From contig NZ_BMHQ01000005.1 of the NCBI RefSeq assembly GCF_014641195.1, positions 62,001-126,000 on the forward strand: DNA of 64,000 nucleotides, written 5' to 3'. Below, one piece after another: positions 18,210-26,573 of the stretch. A program made the translations under genes and the position numbers. A model generated the notes under the pieces. The model made no database searches and was not told where the DNA came from. It saw only the letters and a list, made by a program, of their open reading frames with translations. This DNA comes from Marinithermofilum abyssi. GTDB taxonomy: Bacteria > Bacillota > Bacilli > Thermoactinomycetales > DSM-45169. Within the stretch, counting starts at the first letter, position 1. Every line of letters starts with the position of its first letter.

Positions 18210-18651
18210 CGTAATTCACCTCCTCTGCCTCCGATGAAACCAAAAACGTAAGTTTCCCCAGGGCAACATTCTCTTCCTTTTGATTGCGGGCAAACACGTC
18301 AAACTTGTAAGCAATGGCCGAGTCTCTTTCTTCTTTACCTACTACTTTGCCGCCAATCGTGATGACATCGCCGACAAACACCATGCCAGTAAACCGTGTA
18401 TAAAAGTTTTGCACAAAACCGTATTCCAGATAGGGGGAGAACCATCGTGAGAGTTTCGCCATGGTGAGCATGCCGTGGGCGATGACCCCCGGCAAGCCCG
18501 CCTTTTCCGCCGCTTCGTCGATCGTGTGAATGGGATTGAAGTCGCCCGATGCCCCCGCGTATCGGATGAGTTCCAAACGCGTCACCGGCGGGAAAGTGAT
18601 GGGCTCCAACGCCTCCCCTATTTCCCATTGAACGGGCAGCTGACGAGTCAT
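18175..18651 (-). CDS. MaoC-like hydratase/dehydratase
   Basis: The 158-residue hotdog protein contains the R-hydratase motif ASGDFNPIHTIDEAAEKAG followed by IAHGML, with Asp and His in the catalytic positions. Such proteins hydrate enoyl thioesters or dehydrate 3-hydroxyacyl thioesters. It overlaps the preceding gene by four bases (ATGA), the arrangement expected for two subunits of one enzyme. The last 12 codons run inside the next gene, which is unusual but supported by both ribosome binding sites. Confidence 0.88.
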   Translation of the reverse strand: MTRQLPVQWEIGEALEPITFPPVTRLELIRYAGASGDFNPIHTIDEAAEKAGLPGVIAHGMLTMAKLSRWFSPYLEYGFVQNFYTRFTGMVFVGDVITIGGKVVGKEERDSAIAYKFDVFARNQKEENVALGKLTFLVSSEAEEVNYGERQSSDRHRR

Positions 18652-19076
18652 GCGTTCATCTCCTTTCGGACCGCTTCCGTCACAATGACGGTCGAGCTGG
18701 CGATAAAAATCCGCTTCCCCTCTCGATCCTCCCCGATTCGTTCAAAGATGAGGAAATACAGCGGCCCACTTTTTCCCTCTTTCTCAAAGGCATCCTTCAA
18801 TACGAGGGTACAAAACACCTCTTCGCCAACAAACAGCGGCCGGTTGTATTCAAAACGCTGATCACCATGAATCAGACCGCTTTCCGGCAACTCAAGCCCT
18901 TCGATAGAGCCATAACGAAAGGTAATGGGAAACGTAGGCGGAGCCACCCGTTTACCGTACGGATTCTCTTTCATGTAATGGAAATCGCCGATCGCTTCGG
19001 CGAACTTCCGGACCGCCCCCGATTCCACCACATTCACTTCCCCGTTTGAACGGCTCCCAATCAAATTCGACCACAT
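18648..19076 (-). CDS. MaoC N-terminal-domain protein (HadA-like dehydratase subunit)
   Basis: The 142-residue protein resembles the FAS1_DH/HadA-type hotdog domain (AEAIGDFHYMKENPYGKRVAPPTFP, then HGDQRFEYNRPLFVGEEV). It lacks the catalytic D-x4-H motif that the neighbouring MaoC protein has, so it is most likely its non-catalytic, substrate-binding partner. The two genes overlap by four bases. The pairing resembles mycobacterial HadAB and archaeal or bacterial two-subunit R-hydratases. Confidence 0.82.
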   Translation of the reverse strand: MWSNLIGSRSNGEVNVVESGAVRKFAEAIGDFHYMKENPYGKRVAPPTFPITFRYGSIEGLELPESGLIHGDQRFEYNRPLFVGEEVFCTLVLKDAFEKEGKSGPLYFLIFERIGEDREGKRIFIASSTVIVTEAVRKEMNA

Positions 19077-19131
19077 ATGCCCACCCCGCCATGGTTGGAT
19101 TTTGGACCCTTATTGAACGGGACGCCGATAG

Positions 19132-19893
19132 CTACGCCTTCGGCCCGCCGGCGACATATAGAACTTGTCCGTTGACAAACGACGATTCCTCCGAAGCAAA
19201 GAACAATGCCGCATGAGCAATATCTTCCGGCTTTCCGGTGCGACCTACGGGAATCTGTTGCCGGGCTGCTTCGACGAACGCTTCAAAATCCACTCCGATT
19301 CTGGCTGCCGTCGCCTTGGTCATGTCCGTTTCAATGAATCCCGGAGCAATCGCATTACAAGTAATCCCGAATTTCCCCAGCTCGATCGCCAACGTCTTTG
19401 TAAAACCCTGTAAACCGGCTTTCGCCGCCGAATAATTGGCTTGTCCGCGGTTACCGAGCGCCGATGTGGAGGACAGGTTAATGATACGCCCGTAGTTTTG
19501 CTCCACCATGTGTTTTTGTACGGCACGGCTGCACAAAAAGGAACCCGTCAAATGGACGTTCAACACGTGGTTCCAATCATCGTCCGTCATTTTGAACAAC
19601 AAGTTGTCGCGAATAATGCCGGCATTGTTGACGAGAATGTCCAAGCGTCCCCATTTTTGTACGATCTCGTTTACGGTGTTCTCCACTTGATTTCGATCGG
19701 TCACGTCGGTTTTTATAGCGATAACTTCCAATTCCTGTTCCTTTAATTCCTTCTCCGCTGCCCGCAATGGGTCCTCGCTCACGTCTGCCAAGCATATTTT
19801 TGCTCCCTCTTGGGCAAAACGCTGGGCGATCCCTTTGCCGATTCCCCGGCTGGCACCAGTGACCAAAGCAACCCTTCCTTTTAATCGTGCCAT
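19132..19893 (-). CDS. SDR, 3-oxoacyl-ACP/CoA reductase (FabG-like)
   Basis: The 253-residue enzyme has the cofactor motif VTGASRGIGKGIA, NNAGI, the catalytic Ser in INLSSTSA and the YSAAKAGLQGF motif with Tyr and Lys intact. C-terminal NAIAPGFIETDMT is typical of FabG. I chose the ATG at 19893 after GGGGGGAG, not the longer frame. It is the first gene of the FabG-HadA-MaoC-FadH set, which together could interconvert 3-oxo, 3-hydroxy, enoyl and dienoyl thioesters. Confidence 0.92.
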   Translation of the reverse strand: MARLKGRVALVTGASRGIGKGIAQRFAQEGAKICLADVSEDPLRAAEKELKEQELEVIAIKTDVTDRNQVENTVNEIVQKWGRLDILVNNAGIIRDNLLFKMTDDDWNHVLNVHLTGSFLCSRAVQKHMVEQNYGRIINLSSTSALGNRGQANYSAAKAGLQGFTKTLAIELGKFGITCNAIAPGFIETDMTKATAARIGVDFEAFVEAARQQIPVGRTGKPEDIAHAALFFASEESSFVNGQVLYVAGGPKA

Positions 19894-19940
19894 GTTTTTT
19901 CTCCCCCCACAGCAAAAATTCGTCAATGGATTGATTCTCC

Positions 19941-20170
19941 CTAGATTCGACCCGTTCCTTCACCCAAAACCTTGATCGTTTCCCCTGTCGCATAGGAGGA
20001 AGCCTCCGTGCCGAGGTAAAGCAAGTCTTCCGGCATTCCGAGCCGCCCCACCGGAATGTTCCGTTCCAATTCTTTCTTTATTGTCGGAGTCGGAACGAGC
20101 ACCTCTTCCGATCCTTCCGCCAAAATAAGCCAGGGAGCAATGCACTTAACCAAAATGTCGTATGGGGCCC
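19941..20170 (-). pseudogene. C-terminal remnant of a second SDR
   Basis: The frame reads ILVKCIAPWLIL (degenerate form of VNCIAPG), then PVGRLGMPEDLLYLGTEASSY and GETIKVLGEGTG, the last 70 or so residues of a short-chain dehydrogenase. The Rossmann fold and catalytic Ser/Tyr/Lys are missing. It lies just upstream of an intact FabG-like gene and just downstream of the DMT transporter, so it may be a decayed duplicate. Confidence 0.7.
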
Positions 20171-20188
20171 TTTCCTGTTATGAGGGAT

Positions 20189-21121
20189 TCAGTTACTCCC
20201 CTTCTTTTCCATCAGATCACCGGGAACTGCATCTGGAAAGGGACTTCGCTTGAGATTTCGGTTGACCAAATAGATACTGAGAACAATGAAGAACATACCC
20301 ATTAATAAATCCAGGGTAAACGATTCTCCAAGGAAGACCACGCTTACCAAAACGGAAATCATCGGTACGAGAAATGTAAACGACGCCACCTGACTGGCTT
20401 CCCCGGCCTGAACCAATGTAAAATAAACGATCCATGCCGACGAGATCCCAAAGGCTGCCCCAAATACGAGTCCGGACCAATAAATCCCGTTGTTCCACAC
20501 GATTTCCGCGGGGTTTTCCACGGTGAAGCCCGCGATGGTCATGGCGGCACCGCCAAGGAGACATTGGAAGGCAATTAACCACAGGGAATCCACTCGGTCT
20601 CCTATTTTTTTAAAATAGACCGTTCCCAATGCCCAACCGGCGGCAGTGATCAGGGCCAGCACAACCCCTATCACTGAAGCATTTCCAAGGAACCCGTTCA
20701 GACCGGCGGCCAATACACCCAAGAACCCCAATAACAGCCCCAGCAGTTTAACGGATGTGAGAGCCTCCCCTAACCACAGCCAGGCAAAAATCCCCACAAG
20801 GACCGGTTGAAGGTACACGATCACAGAAAACAAGCCAGCCGGAAGATAGGTGAGCCCGACGGTCTGCCCCCCGAAAAACACGATGGAATTCAGAAAAGCG
20901 GCAATAAAATAGATATGCCAATTCCTCCGAAAACGAATACGGCGGTATCTGGGAATCGCAATGATCGCCAGACCCAAACCTCCTAGTAACGTTCGCATCC
21001 CTGCAAACAAAATAGGCGGCGTAAAGTCTAGTGAGGCCTTGTAAACAGGCCAACACAGCCCCCAAACCAATACCAAAAACGCAATCATAAAAAAAGAACG
21101 CATACGAGTCGGTATTGCCAT
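20189..21121 (-). CDS. EamA/DMT-family transporter
   Basis: The 310-residue membrane protein has ten hydrophobic segments in two EamA repeats (first from about residue 12, second from about 155, starting SVIGVVLALITAAGWALGTVYFK in character). The second repeat ends with FTFLVPMISVLVSVVFLGE, a standard EamA signature. These proteins export amino acids or metabolites; the substrate cannot be read here. It appears monocistronic. Confidence 0.9.
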   Translation of the reverse strand: MAIPTRMRSFFMIAFLVLVWGLCWPVYKASLDFTPPILFAGMRTLLGGLGLAIIAIPRYRRIRFRRNWHIYFIAAFLNSIVFFGGQTVGLTYLPAGLFSVIVYLQPVLVGIFAWLWLGEALTSVKLLGLLLGFLGVLAAGLNGFLGNASVIGVVLALITAAGWALGTVYFKKIGDRVDSLWLIAFQCLLGGAAMTIAGFTVENPAEIVWNNGIYWSGLVFGAAFGISSAWIVYFTLVQAGEASQVASFTFLVPMISVLVSVVFLGESFTLDLLMGMFFIVLSIYLVNRNLKRSPFPDAVPGDLMEKKGSN

Positions 21122-21194
21122 CGGCAGGACTCCCTATCAAATAGTTTCGTTTATCGAAATACTATCATTGTATTTTTGTCCGGATCAAGCAATT

Positions 21195-21224
21195 TGAAAA
21201 ATAAAGCCACCCCCATGAGTGGCT
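21195..21224 (-). terminator. Terminator of the ycj-like cluster
   Basis: On the minus strand AGCCACTC-ATGG-GGGTGGCT is followed by TTATTTTTC. It lies about 65 bases after the stop of the ycjR-like gene. Confidence 0.8.
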
Positions 21225-21289
21225 AATTATCAAGCATACGTTATGTCCCGATTTCGGGATGGTCCCTTAAATCGTTTAACTTTCCGGTC

Positions 21290-22087
21290 CTATGCCTGAT
21301 CTATACAGGATCTCAGATAGTGTACAGTTTGCGGATAGGCATCTGCCGGATCTCCAATGATCCGACACTCGAGTGCCATATACCTATCGAATCCGATTTC
21401 TTTTAAGGCGCGAATCCCGGAAACGAAATCAAGGTGAGCCGTACCGGGTTGATAGCGGTGGCTGTCGGCCAGATGGACATGGTAAATCAGGTCTTTTGCT
21501 CTATGAATACTCTCTGGAATATTCGACTCTTCGATATTCATGTGGAAAAAGTCCGCAATAATTTTCACCGCCGAAAATCCGCCTTCTGCAATCAACGCGG
21601 CGGCGTCGGACAAACGGTTCAGCATGTGATCTTCATACCGGTTCAGCGGTTCCAACAGGAGAAGGGTACCCGCCTGTTGCGCGCTTTGTTCAATTTTTGT
21701 GAGAGATTCCAACAATACTTCCTTATCCTCTTCTTCGCTCCGCGGGGGTGTAAAAGGTGGTAGCCGTTTGGAGAACATCCCATAGGCGGCAGGGACGACA
21801 ACTCCTGTCGCACCGATCTCCCCCGCTCGTGTCATGATTTCGCTGATATCATGGATCGCTTGTTTTCTTCTCTCTTGGTTAAAGTCCCCGATCCAGCCAC
21901 GGTATCCACCGCAGACCGAGGATATGGGAACTCCGGTAAATCGTACGGCTCGTTTGATTTCGTCAAACCGCTCGATCAAATCCTCTCCGTTTACCTCTAA
22001 TCCCTCAAACCCTAAGGATCGGATCCGGGTTAGTTTTTCCTCAAAGCGGTTTCCGAAGAAGGAATTGTCCTGTACCGCAAGTTTCAT
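21290..22087 (-). CDS. ycjR: YcjR-like sugar epimerase (TIM-barrel, AP-endonuclease 2 family)
   Basis: The 265-residue protein resembles E. coli YcjR along its whole length. Shared landmarks are VCGGYRGWIGDFNQERR, VVPAAYGMF with RLPP, LEPLNRYEDHM, DFFHMNIEE and VHLADSHRYQPG. The acidic and His residues in these motifs are the metal ligands of the xylose-isomerase-like fold. In E. coli YcjR is reported to epimerise a 3-keto-hexoside. It is the last gene of the cluster, 61 bases after the YcjQ-like dehydrogenase gene that would make its keto substrate. Confidence 0.88.
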   Translation of the reverse strand: MKLAVQDNSFFGNRFEEKLTRIRSLGFEGLEVNGEDLIERFDEIKRAVRFTGVPISSVCGGYRGWIGDFNQERRKQAIHDISEIMTRAGEIGATGVVVPAAYGMFSKRLPPFTPPRSEEEDKEVLLESLTKIEQSAQQAGTLLLLEPLNRYEDHMLNRLSDAAALIAEGGFSAVKIIADFFHMNIEESNIPESIHRAKDLIYHVHLADSHRYQPGTAHLDFVSGIRALKEIGFDRYMALECRIIGDPADAYPQTVHYLRSCIDQA

Positions 22088-22148
22088 TTATTCTCCCCCG
22101 TTAACCCTAAAAATTGACTAGATTTTATCTTTGTCCCCCATGTACTGA

Positions 22149-23207
22149 TTAACAAAATGCGATTCCTAACTTAATGCTTTTTTCGGGGTGACGGTCCACG
22201 TACTCGCAGTATCCCTGTGCCGACTCCGCAAAAGGAATGACCAGATCAATGATGTGCTCGCAGTCGATCCGGTGGGTCTTCAACCAATCCCAAGCGACGT
22301 CCTCGATTCTGTGTCGGTCCCAGCGAGGGTAATCCGGGTTGGGTTCGCTGCACGCCCGCGAAAAGATCACCTTGCCGTAGTTGAAGTGGGCTTCGCGTCC
22401 CAAATCCAATCCGCCCTTGAAGGCCCGAGCCCAGCCTACGTAGGCGATGGTGCCCCCGTAGGCGAGTCCGCGGAGCGACTGCTGCAGGGCCTGTTCATTG
22501 GCACTTGTTTCGATAACGACGTCGACGCCCAGCTTTCCCGTCCGTTTTTTCAATTCCAGCCCCACATCCTGCTGCAACGGATCGAAAGCCTCGTCGGCAC
22601 CGATGCGTAACGCTGCTTCTCTTCTCCGTTGGATCGGGTCGACGACCGCCACGTAATCGGCACCCGCAACCTTAGCCATTTGGGCGGCAATCTGCCCGAT
22701 CGCCCCCAGCCCGATCACGGCAACGCGGTCTCCCGCCCGCAACCCGCTGTCGCGTACCCCACCCAAGGCAAACTGGGCCGGGTCGAAACAAAGGGCGTTT
22801 TTCCACGACATCGAGTCGGGAACCTTTCGCAGACGGGGATTGTCGACGGCGTCGACGATATGGGTCTCACGGATTCCTCCGTACCCGCATACGCGCTCGC
22901 CAATGACGTATTCCGTCACCTCTGAGCCCACCTCAATGACTGTACCTACCCATTGATTCCCCAGGTTCCATTTGCCGAAATGGATCTCGTATGTGTCATT
23001 CTCTTGTCTCTTCAAAAATGTACGCCACTCCGGATCGTACTTTTCGGTTGTATGCGGACTTACCCCACGAAATTCGGCCAGTTCCGATCCATGTTTCGGA
23101 GCGGCATACTCCACCTTGACTTTGATCTGGTTTTGTCCAACCGGATGATCTTCATACTCTAGGATTGCCGCCTCATGTGGTGCAACGGCCACGAGTTGCT
23201 TCAACAT
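22149..23207 (-). CDS. ycjQ: YcjQ-like zinc-type glycoside 3-dehydrogenase
   Basis: The 352-residue MDR-family dehydrogenase begins MLKQLVAVAPHEAAILEYED and shares with E. coli YcjQ the segments APKHGSELAEFRG, SWKNALCFDPAQFALGGVRD, VIGLGAIGQIAAQMAK, RGLAYGGTIAYVGWA and FSRACSEPNPDYPRWD. The NAD motif GLGAIG is intact. The classic zinc-ligand Cys is replaced in this branch. I chose the ATG after GGAGGGATTTTG. In E. coli the enzyme oxidises the C3 hydroxyl of gulosides; the same role here is inference from similarity. Confidence 0.88.
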   Translation of the reverse strand: MLKQLVAVAPHEAAILEYEDHPVGQNQIKVKVEYAAPKHGSELAEFRGVSPHTTEKYDPEWRTFLKRQENDTYEIHFGKWNLGNQWVGTVIEVGSEVTEYVIGERVCGYGGIRETHIVDAVDNPRLRKVPDSMSWKNALCFDPAQFALGGVRDSGLRAGDRVAVIGLGAIGQIAAQMAKVAGADYVAVVDPIQRRREAALRIGADEAFDPLQQDVGLELKKRTGKLGVDVVIETSANEQALQQSLRGLAYGGTIAYVGWARAFKGGLDLGREAHFNYGKVIFSRACSEPNPDYPRWDRHRIEDVAWDWLKTHRIDCEHIIDLVIPFAESAQGYCEYVDRHPEKSIKLGIAFC

Positions 23208-23355
23208 CAAAATCCCTCCAACATTCATGATAAGCCGGGGCAACCCGGAGATCATCGTTTAAGCCGCGATGAGGGAACGAAATGACCCATCCGCTGTTTT
23301 TTCGTCAAACGGGCATTTGGGTCCCAGTGCCATCCGTCCCCGGCACTTTGCGTTT

Positions 23356-24198
23356 TTACTCCTTCACTCCACCAACCGTCAACCCGCCGGCAATATACTT
23401 CTCAAGCAACATGAACAAGGCAACGATCGGGAGAGCTGTCAACAGAGAAGCGGCCATCATCCGGCCCCAGATGTAATGCTTGGTGAAGAACAATTTACTC
23501 AACCCCAGAGGTAAGGTCATGTTTTCTTCCGAAGTGATAAAGACAGAAGCGAACATATACTCGTTCCAGGCGATCATGAACACGTAGATAAACACTGTGA
23601 CGATCGCCGGGGTCGACAGAGGCAGTACTACCTTGTAAATCACCTGAAATCGGTTTAATCCGTCGAGTAAAGCGGCTTCCTCCAGCGCCTCAGGTATCGT
23701 TCGAAAGTAGTTTCCCAGCATATACAGGGAGACCGGCAAGGTTAAAACCAGATACGTTACGATCAGAGATATTTTGGTATCGTAAAGATCAACCTTGGCC
23801 ACCATCTGAAACAGGGGGACGACGAGCAACACCCCCGAGAACATGTAGATGATCAAGACCATCTTTTGAATGACCGAGCGGCCCTTGTATTGCAACCGGG
23901 CAAAGCTGTACGCACCCAGCGTTCCGATAAGAATGGACAGCCCGGCCGTGATCAGGGAGACGGTCAAACTATTTTTGAAATAGAGGAGAAAAGGGAATAC
24001 ATCCGGGTCCAACACATCTCTGAAATGTTCCCAGGTGATATGCTGGGGGATCAATTGCGGTGGAATGGTTAGTTGATCCTCCGATGTTTTGAATGAAGAA
24101 CTGAGCATCACGAGGAAGGGGAAAACGGTCGTGACCACCGTCATCGTCAACAGAGAGTAAAAGATGATGCGGTTGACAAAAGGGCTGCGGGTTACCAT
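23356..24198 (-). CDS. Carbohydrate ABC transporter permease (MalG type)
   Basis: The 280-residue permease has six hydrophobic segments and the EAA coupling motif EEAALLDGLNRFQVIYKVVLPL before the last third. It corresponds in position to ycjP. It overlaps the partner permease gene by seven bases. No ATPase gene is in the cluster, so the importer must borrow a shared ATPase (MsmX-like) encoded elsewhere. Confidence 0.9.
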   Translation of the reverse strand: MVTRSPFVNRIIFYSLLTMTVVTTVFPFLVMLSSSFKTSEDQLTIPPQLIPQHITWEHFRDVLDPDVFPFLLYFKNSLTVSLITAGLSILIGTLGAYSFARLQYKGRSVIQKMVLIIYMFSGVLLVVPLFQMVAKVDLYDTKISLIVTYLVLTLPVSLYMLGNYFRTIPEALEEAALLDGLNRFQVIYKVVLPLSTPAIVTVFIYVFMIAWNEYMFASVFITSEENMTLPLGLSKLFFTKHYIWGRMMAASLLTALPIVALFMLLEKYIAGGLTVGGVKE

Positions 24199-25082
24199 TT
24201 TAACACCTTCTTTATGGTAAATAGCACCAGGATCATACTGAAGACGAACAAAGTAGCCGTGATGGAGGCGGCCAACCCGTGCTGAAAGGAACGAAAAGCC
24301 GTTTCATAAGCATAGACGGGTACCACGTTGACCTGGGTGGTCAGCAGGTAGATCTCATCAAACTTATTGAAGTTCCAGATCCAGCGCAGGATGACGAGGG
24401 AACCTAGGATAAACTGGAGTTCGGGCAATGTGATGTGCCAAAACTTTTTCCAGGTGCCGGCCCCATCTACTTCAGCCGCTTCATAGAGGGAATCTGGAAT
24501 GGATTGCAATTTAGCTAGGATCATCAAAAAGGCAAAGGGGAACAAATGCCAGATATCAAAGAATATCACCATCCACAAGGCATATTGCGGCGAATCAACC
24601 CAGTCCACCTTGCGGGGGAGCACGCCCAACAGATCGACCAGAACATAATTGACCATCCCGTATTCGGGGTGAAACAGGTATTGCCAGACGAAGACCAGGG
24701 AGATGATCGGGGCGACGTAAGGCAGCAGCATCACCCCCCGGACAAGACCCCGTCCCTTAAACTTCCGGTTTAGGAGCAAGGCCACCCCCAGCCCCGCGAT
24801 GGTGGCCCCGACCACGGTCGCCGCCGTATAGATGACGGATAGCCGGAACGAATCCCAAAACTCGGGGTCGGTCAGGATGTTGGTATAGTTGCCGAATCCG
24901 ATGAAGATATCGGATTTAAACGGGTTGAGGGTAACCTGGTGAAAACTCAACCAAAGGTTATAAAAAACGGGATAAATGATGACAACAGCGATGAGAAGGA
25001 CGGTGGGGGCGATCAGCAGGTATCCCAGCCGCGCTTCATTCGCTTTCAACGCAGATTTTCCCGCTTGCGCCTTATGTCTCAT
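24192..25082 (-). CDS. Carbohydrate ABC transporter permease (MalF type)
   Basis: The 296-residue permease has six membrane segments and the coupling motif YEAAEVDGAGTWKKFWHITLPEL. It corresponds in position to ycjO. It starts 72 bases after the binding-protein gene and is followed by the second permease with overlap. Confidence 0.9.
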   Translation of the reverse strand: MRHKAQAGKSALKANEARLGYLLIAPTVLLIAVVIIYPVFYNLWLSFHQVTLNPFKSDIFIGFGNYTNILTDPEFWDSFRLSVIYTAATVVGATIAGLGVALLLNRKFKGRGLVRGVMLLPYVAPIISLVFVWQYLFHPEYGMVNYVLVDLLGVLPRKVDWVDSPQYALWMVIFFDIWHLFPFAFLMILAKLQSIPDSLYEAAEVDGAGTWKKFWHITLPELQFILGSLVILRWIWNFNKFDEIYLLTTQVNVVPVYAYETAFRSFQHGLAASITATLFVFSMILVLFTIKKVLKW

Positions 25083-25154
25083 GATGGAAAACTCCTTTTG
25101 GACTGATTTGGTTCAGGCTATTGACCATTACTCGCAACAATTACGACAAGCCGT

Positions 25155-26477
25155 TCACCTTTCGCTGCTCTCGACAACCTTTTTGATCTCCTTCTCTGCC
25201 CATTTTGCCGTGTATTCGGGGGACCAATTGTTTTCGATCATTTCGCTGACTGCTTCCCCAATGATGAATTGGGCCGAGATGTCCCCCATGTGCGGGTTTA
25301 ACTTGCCGTCGCGGAACCCGAACTGTTTCAAATCCTCCATCCCCGCCGCGATCTGCGATGCACGTCCCCCGAAGGAGCGAAGCACCTGGTTGTCCAAATA
25401 CTGCGGATCCTTCGCGACTGACTTTCTGGCGGGATTATTTCCACCCGGCGCCATGTGCATATATTTGATATTCGTCTCCTTTTTCATCAAGTACTGGATA
25501 AACTCTTTTGCCGCTTGCTTTTCTTCGTCGCTCACGATGGAGACGACGCTCAGGGCTGTCACGATGCCGAAAGTAGCCTTGTTGGTATGCCGAATCGGCG
25601 TCGCCAATGCGGTTTTTTTCGCCAGTTCCCCGTTTTTTGATTCGTTGACCAGGTCTGTCATGATATAGCTGGAATACATCATCATCGGTGTACGTTCGTT
25701 TAGGTACAGGTCTCGGGCGTCCCGCCATGTTTCCGATCCGGGCGGAGTATAACGGACAAGTTTTTTATAATACGCCAACGCTTCCACCATCCGGCGGTTG
25801 TTGAAATGAACGTTTCCTTTCTTATCAAAGACATAAGCCCCGTTGGATAAGGCGAACTGGCTGAAGGTCTGTTCCGTAAAATCGTCTTTTTTCGTCCCCG
25901 TGACGATGCCGTATCGGTTTTTGCCGGGGTTATGGAAAGCTTTGGCCGCTTTTAAGATGTTCTCCCACGTGGTCGGCGGTTGAAGCCCCTTTTCCTTAAA
26001 TAAGTCCTTGCGGTACCAAATTCCCTGAACCCATCCGTGGAGAGGCACGCCGTAATAACCTTTGCCGTCGGGCGTTTTTACCATGTTGAGAGCGCCGTCG
26101 TAGAAATCATTTTTGCCGATGCCCTCGATGATTTCTTTATTGATTTGGGTATCCCACACATCTTCGTTGCTCAGTTGCTGGATCTGGGCCACGCTTCCCT
26201 CAATGATGGCAGGCATGTGGTTGGCTGCGAGAGATGCGGAAATTTTGGCCGGAAAATCGCCTTCCGGCGTTTGGACTTGTTTGACGTCGATATGGGGATG
26301 CTTTTTTTCAAAATCGGTGATCAACCGGTCGATCTGCTTGACCCGGTCTTCTTCGGTTTGGGTGTGCCAGTACTGGATCTCCACCTTGTTACCGCTTTCA
26401 TTCCCGGCCATACACCCTGTTGTCAGCGTCGAAAAGAGGAAAGCCACGCTGAGTGTGAGCAAGCCCGCTCTTTTCAT
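25155..26477 (-). CDS. Sugar ABC transporter substrate-binding lipoprotein
   Basis: The 440-residue protein begins with a lipoprotein signal ending in LTTGCMAG (lipidated Cys at residue 22). The mature part is an extracellular solute-binding protein family 1 fold (VEIQYWHTQTEEDR near the start, GVPLHGWVQGIWYRKDLF about residue 140). It corresponds to ycjN. The ATG follows AGGGGTG. A LacI-type operator lies 21 bases upstream of the start, so transport is probably induced separately from the phosphorylase. Confidence 0.92.
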   Translation of the reverse strand: MKRAGLLTLSVAFLFSTLTTGCMAGNESGNKVEIQYWHTQTEEDRVKQIDRLITDFEKKHPHIDVKQVQTPEGDFPAKISASLAANHMPAIIEGSVAQIQQLSNEDVWDTQINKEIIEGIGKNDFYDGALNMVKTPDGKGYYGVPLHGWVQGIWYRKDLFKEKGLQPPTTWENILKAAKAFHNPGKNRYGIVTGTKKDDFTEQTFSQFALSNGAYVFDKKGNVHFNNRRMVEALAYYKKLVRYTPPGSETWRDARDLYLNERTPMMMYSSYIMTDLVNESKNGELAKKTALATPIRHTNKATFGIVTALSVVSIVSDEEKQAAKEFIQYLMKKETNIKYMHMAPGGNNPARKSVAKDPQYLDNQVLRSFGGRASQIAAGMEDLKQFGFRDGKLNPHMGDISAQFIIGEAVSEMIENNWSPEYTAKWAEKEIKKVVESSER

Positions 26478-26497
26478 GGATAACACCCCTTTTCTTC

Positions 26498-26511
26498 CAA
26501 AAACGTTTTTG
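26498..26511. promoter_or_regulatory. LacI-family operator upstream of the binding-protein gene
   Basis: CAAAAACGTTTTTG is a perfect 14-base palindrome with a central CpG. The same sequence occurs twice upstream of the LacI-type regulator gene. Confidence 0.8.
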
Positions 26512-26573
26512 AAAACACCTAAAAAATATATCCGTCCATGGATCTGCTTCAACGAATCCCAGAAGTTAGGATT

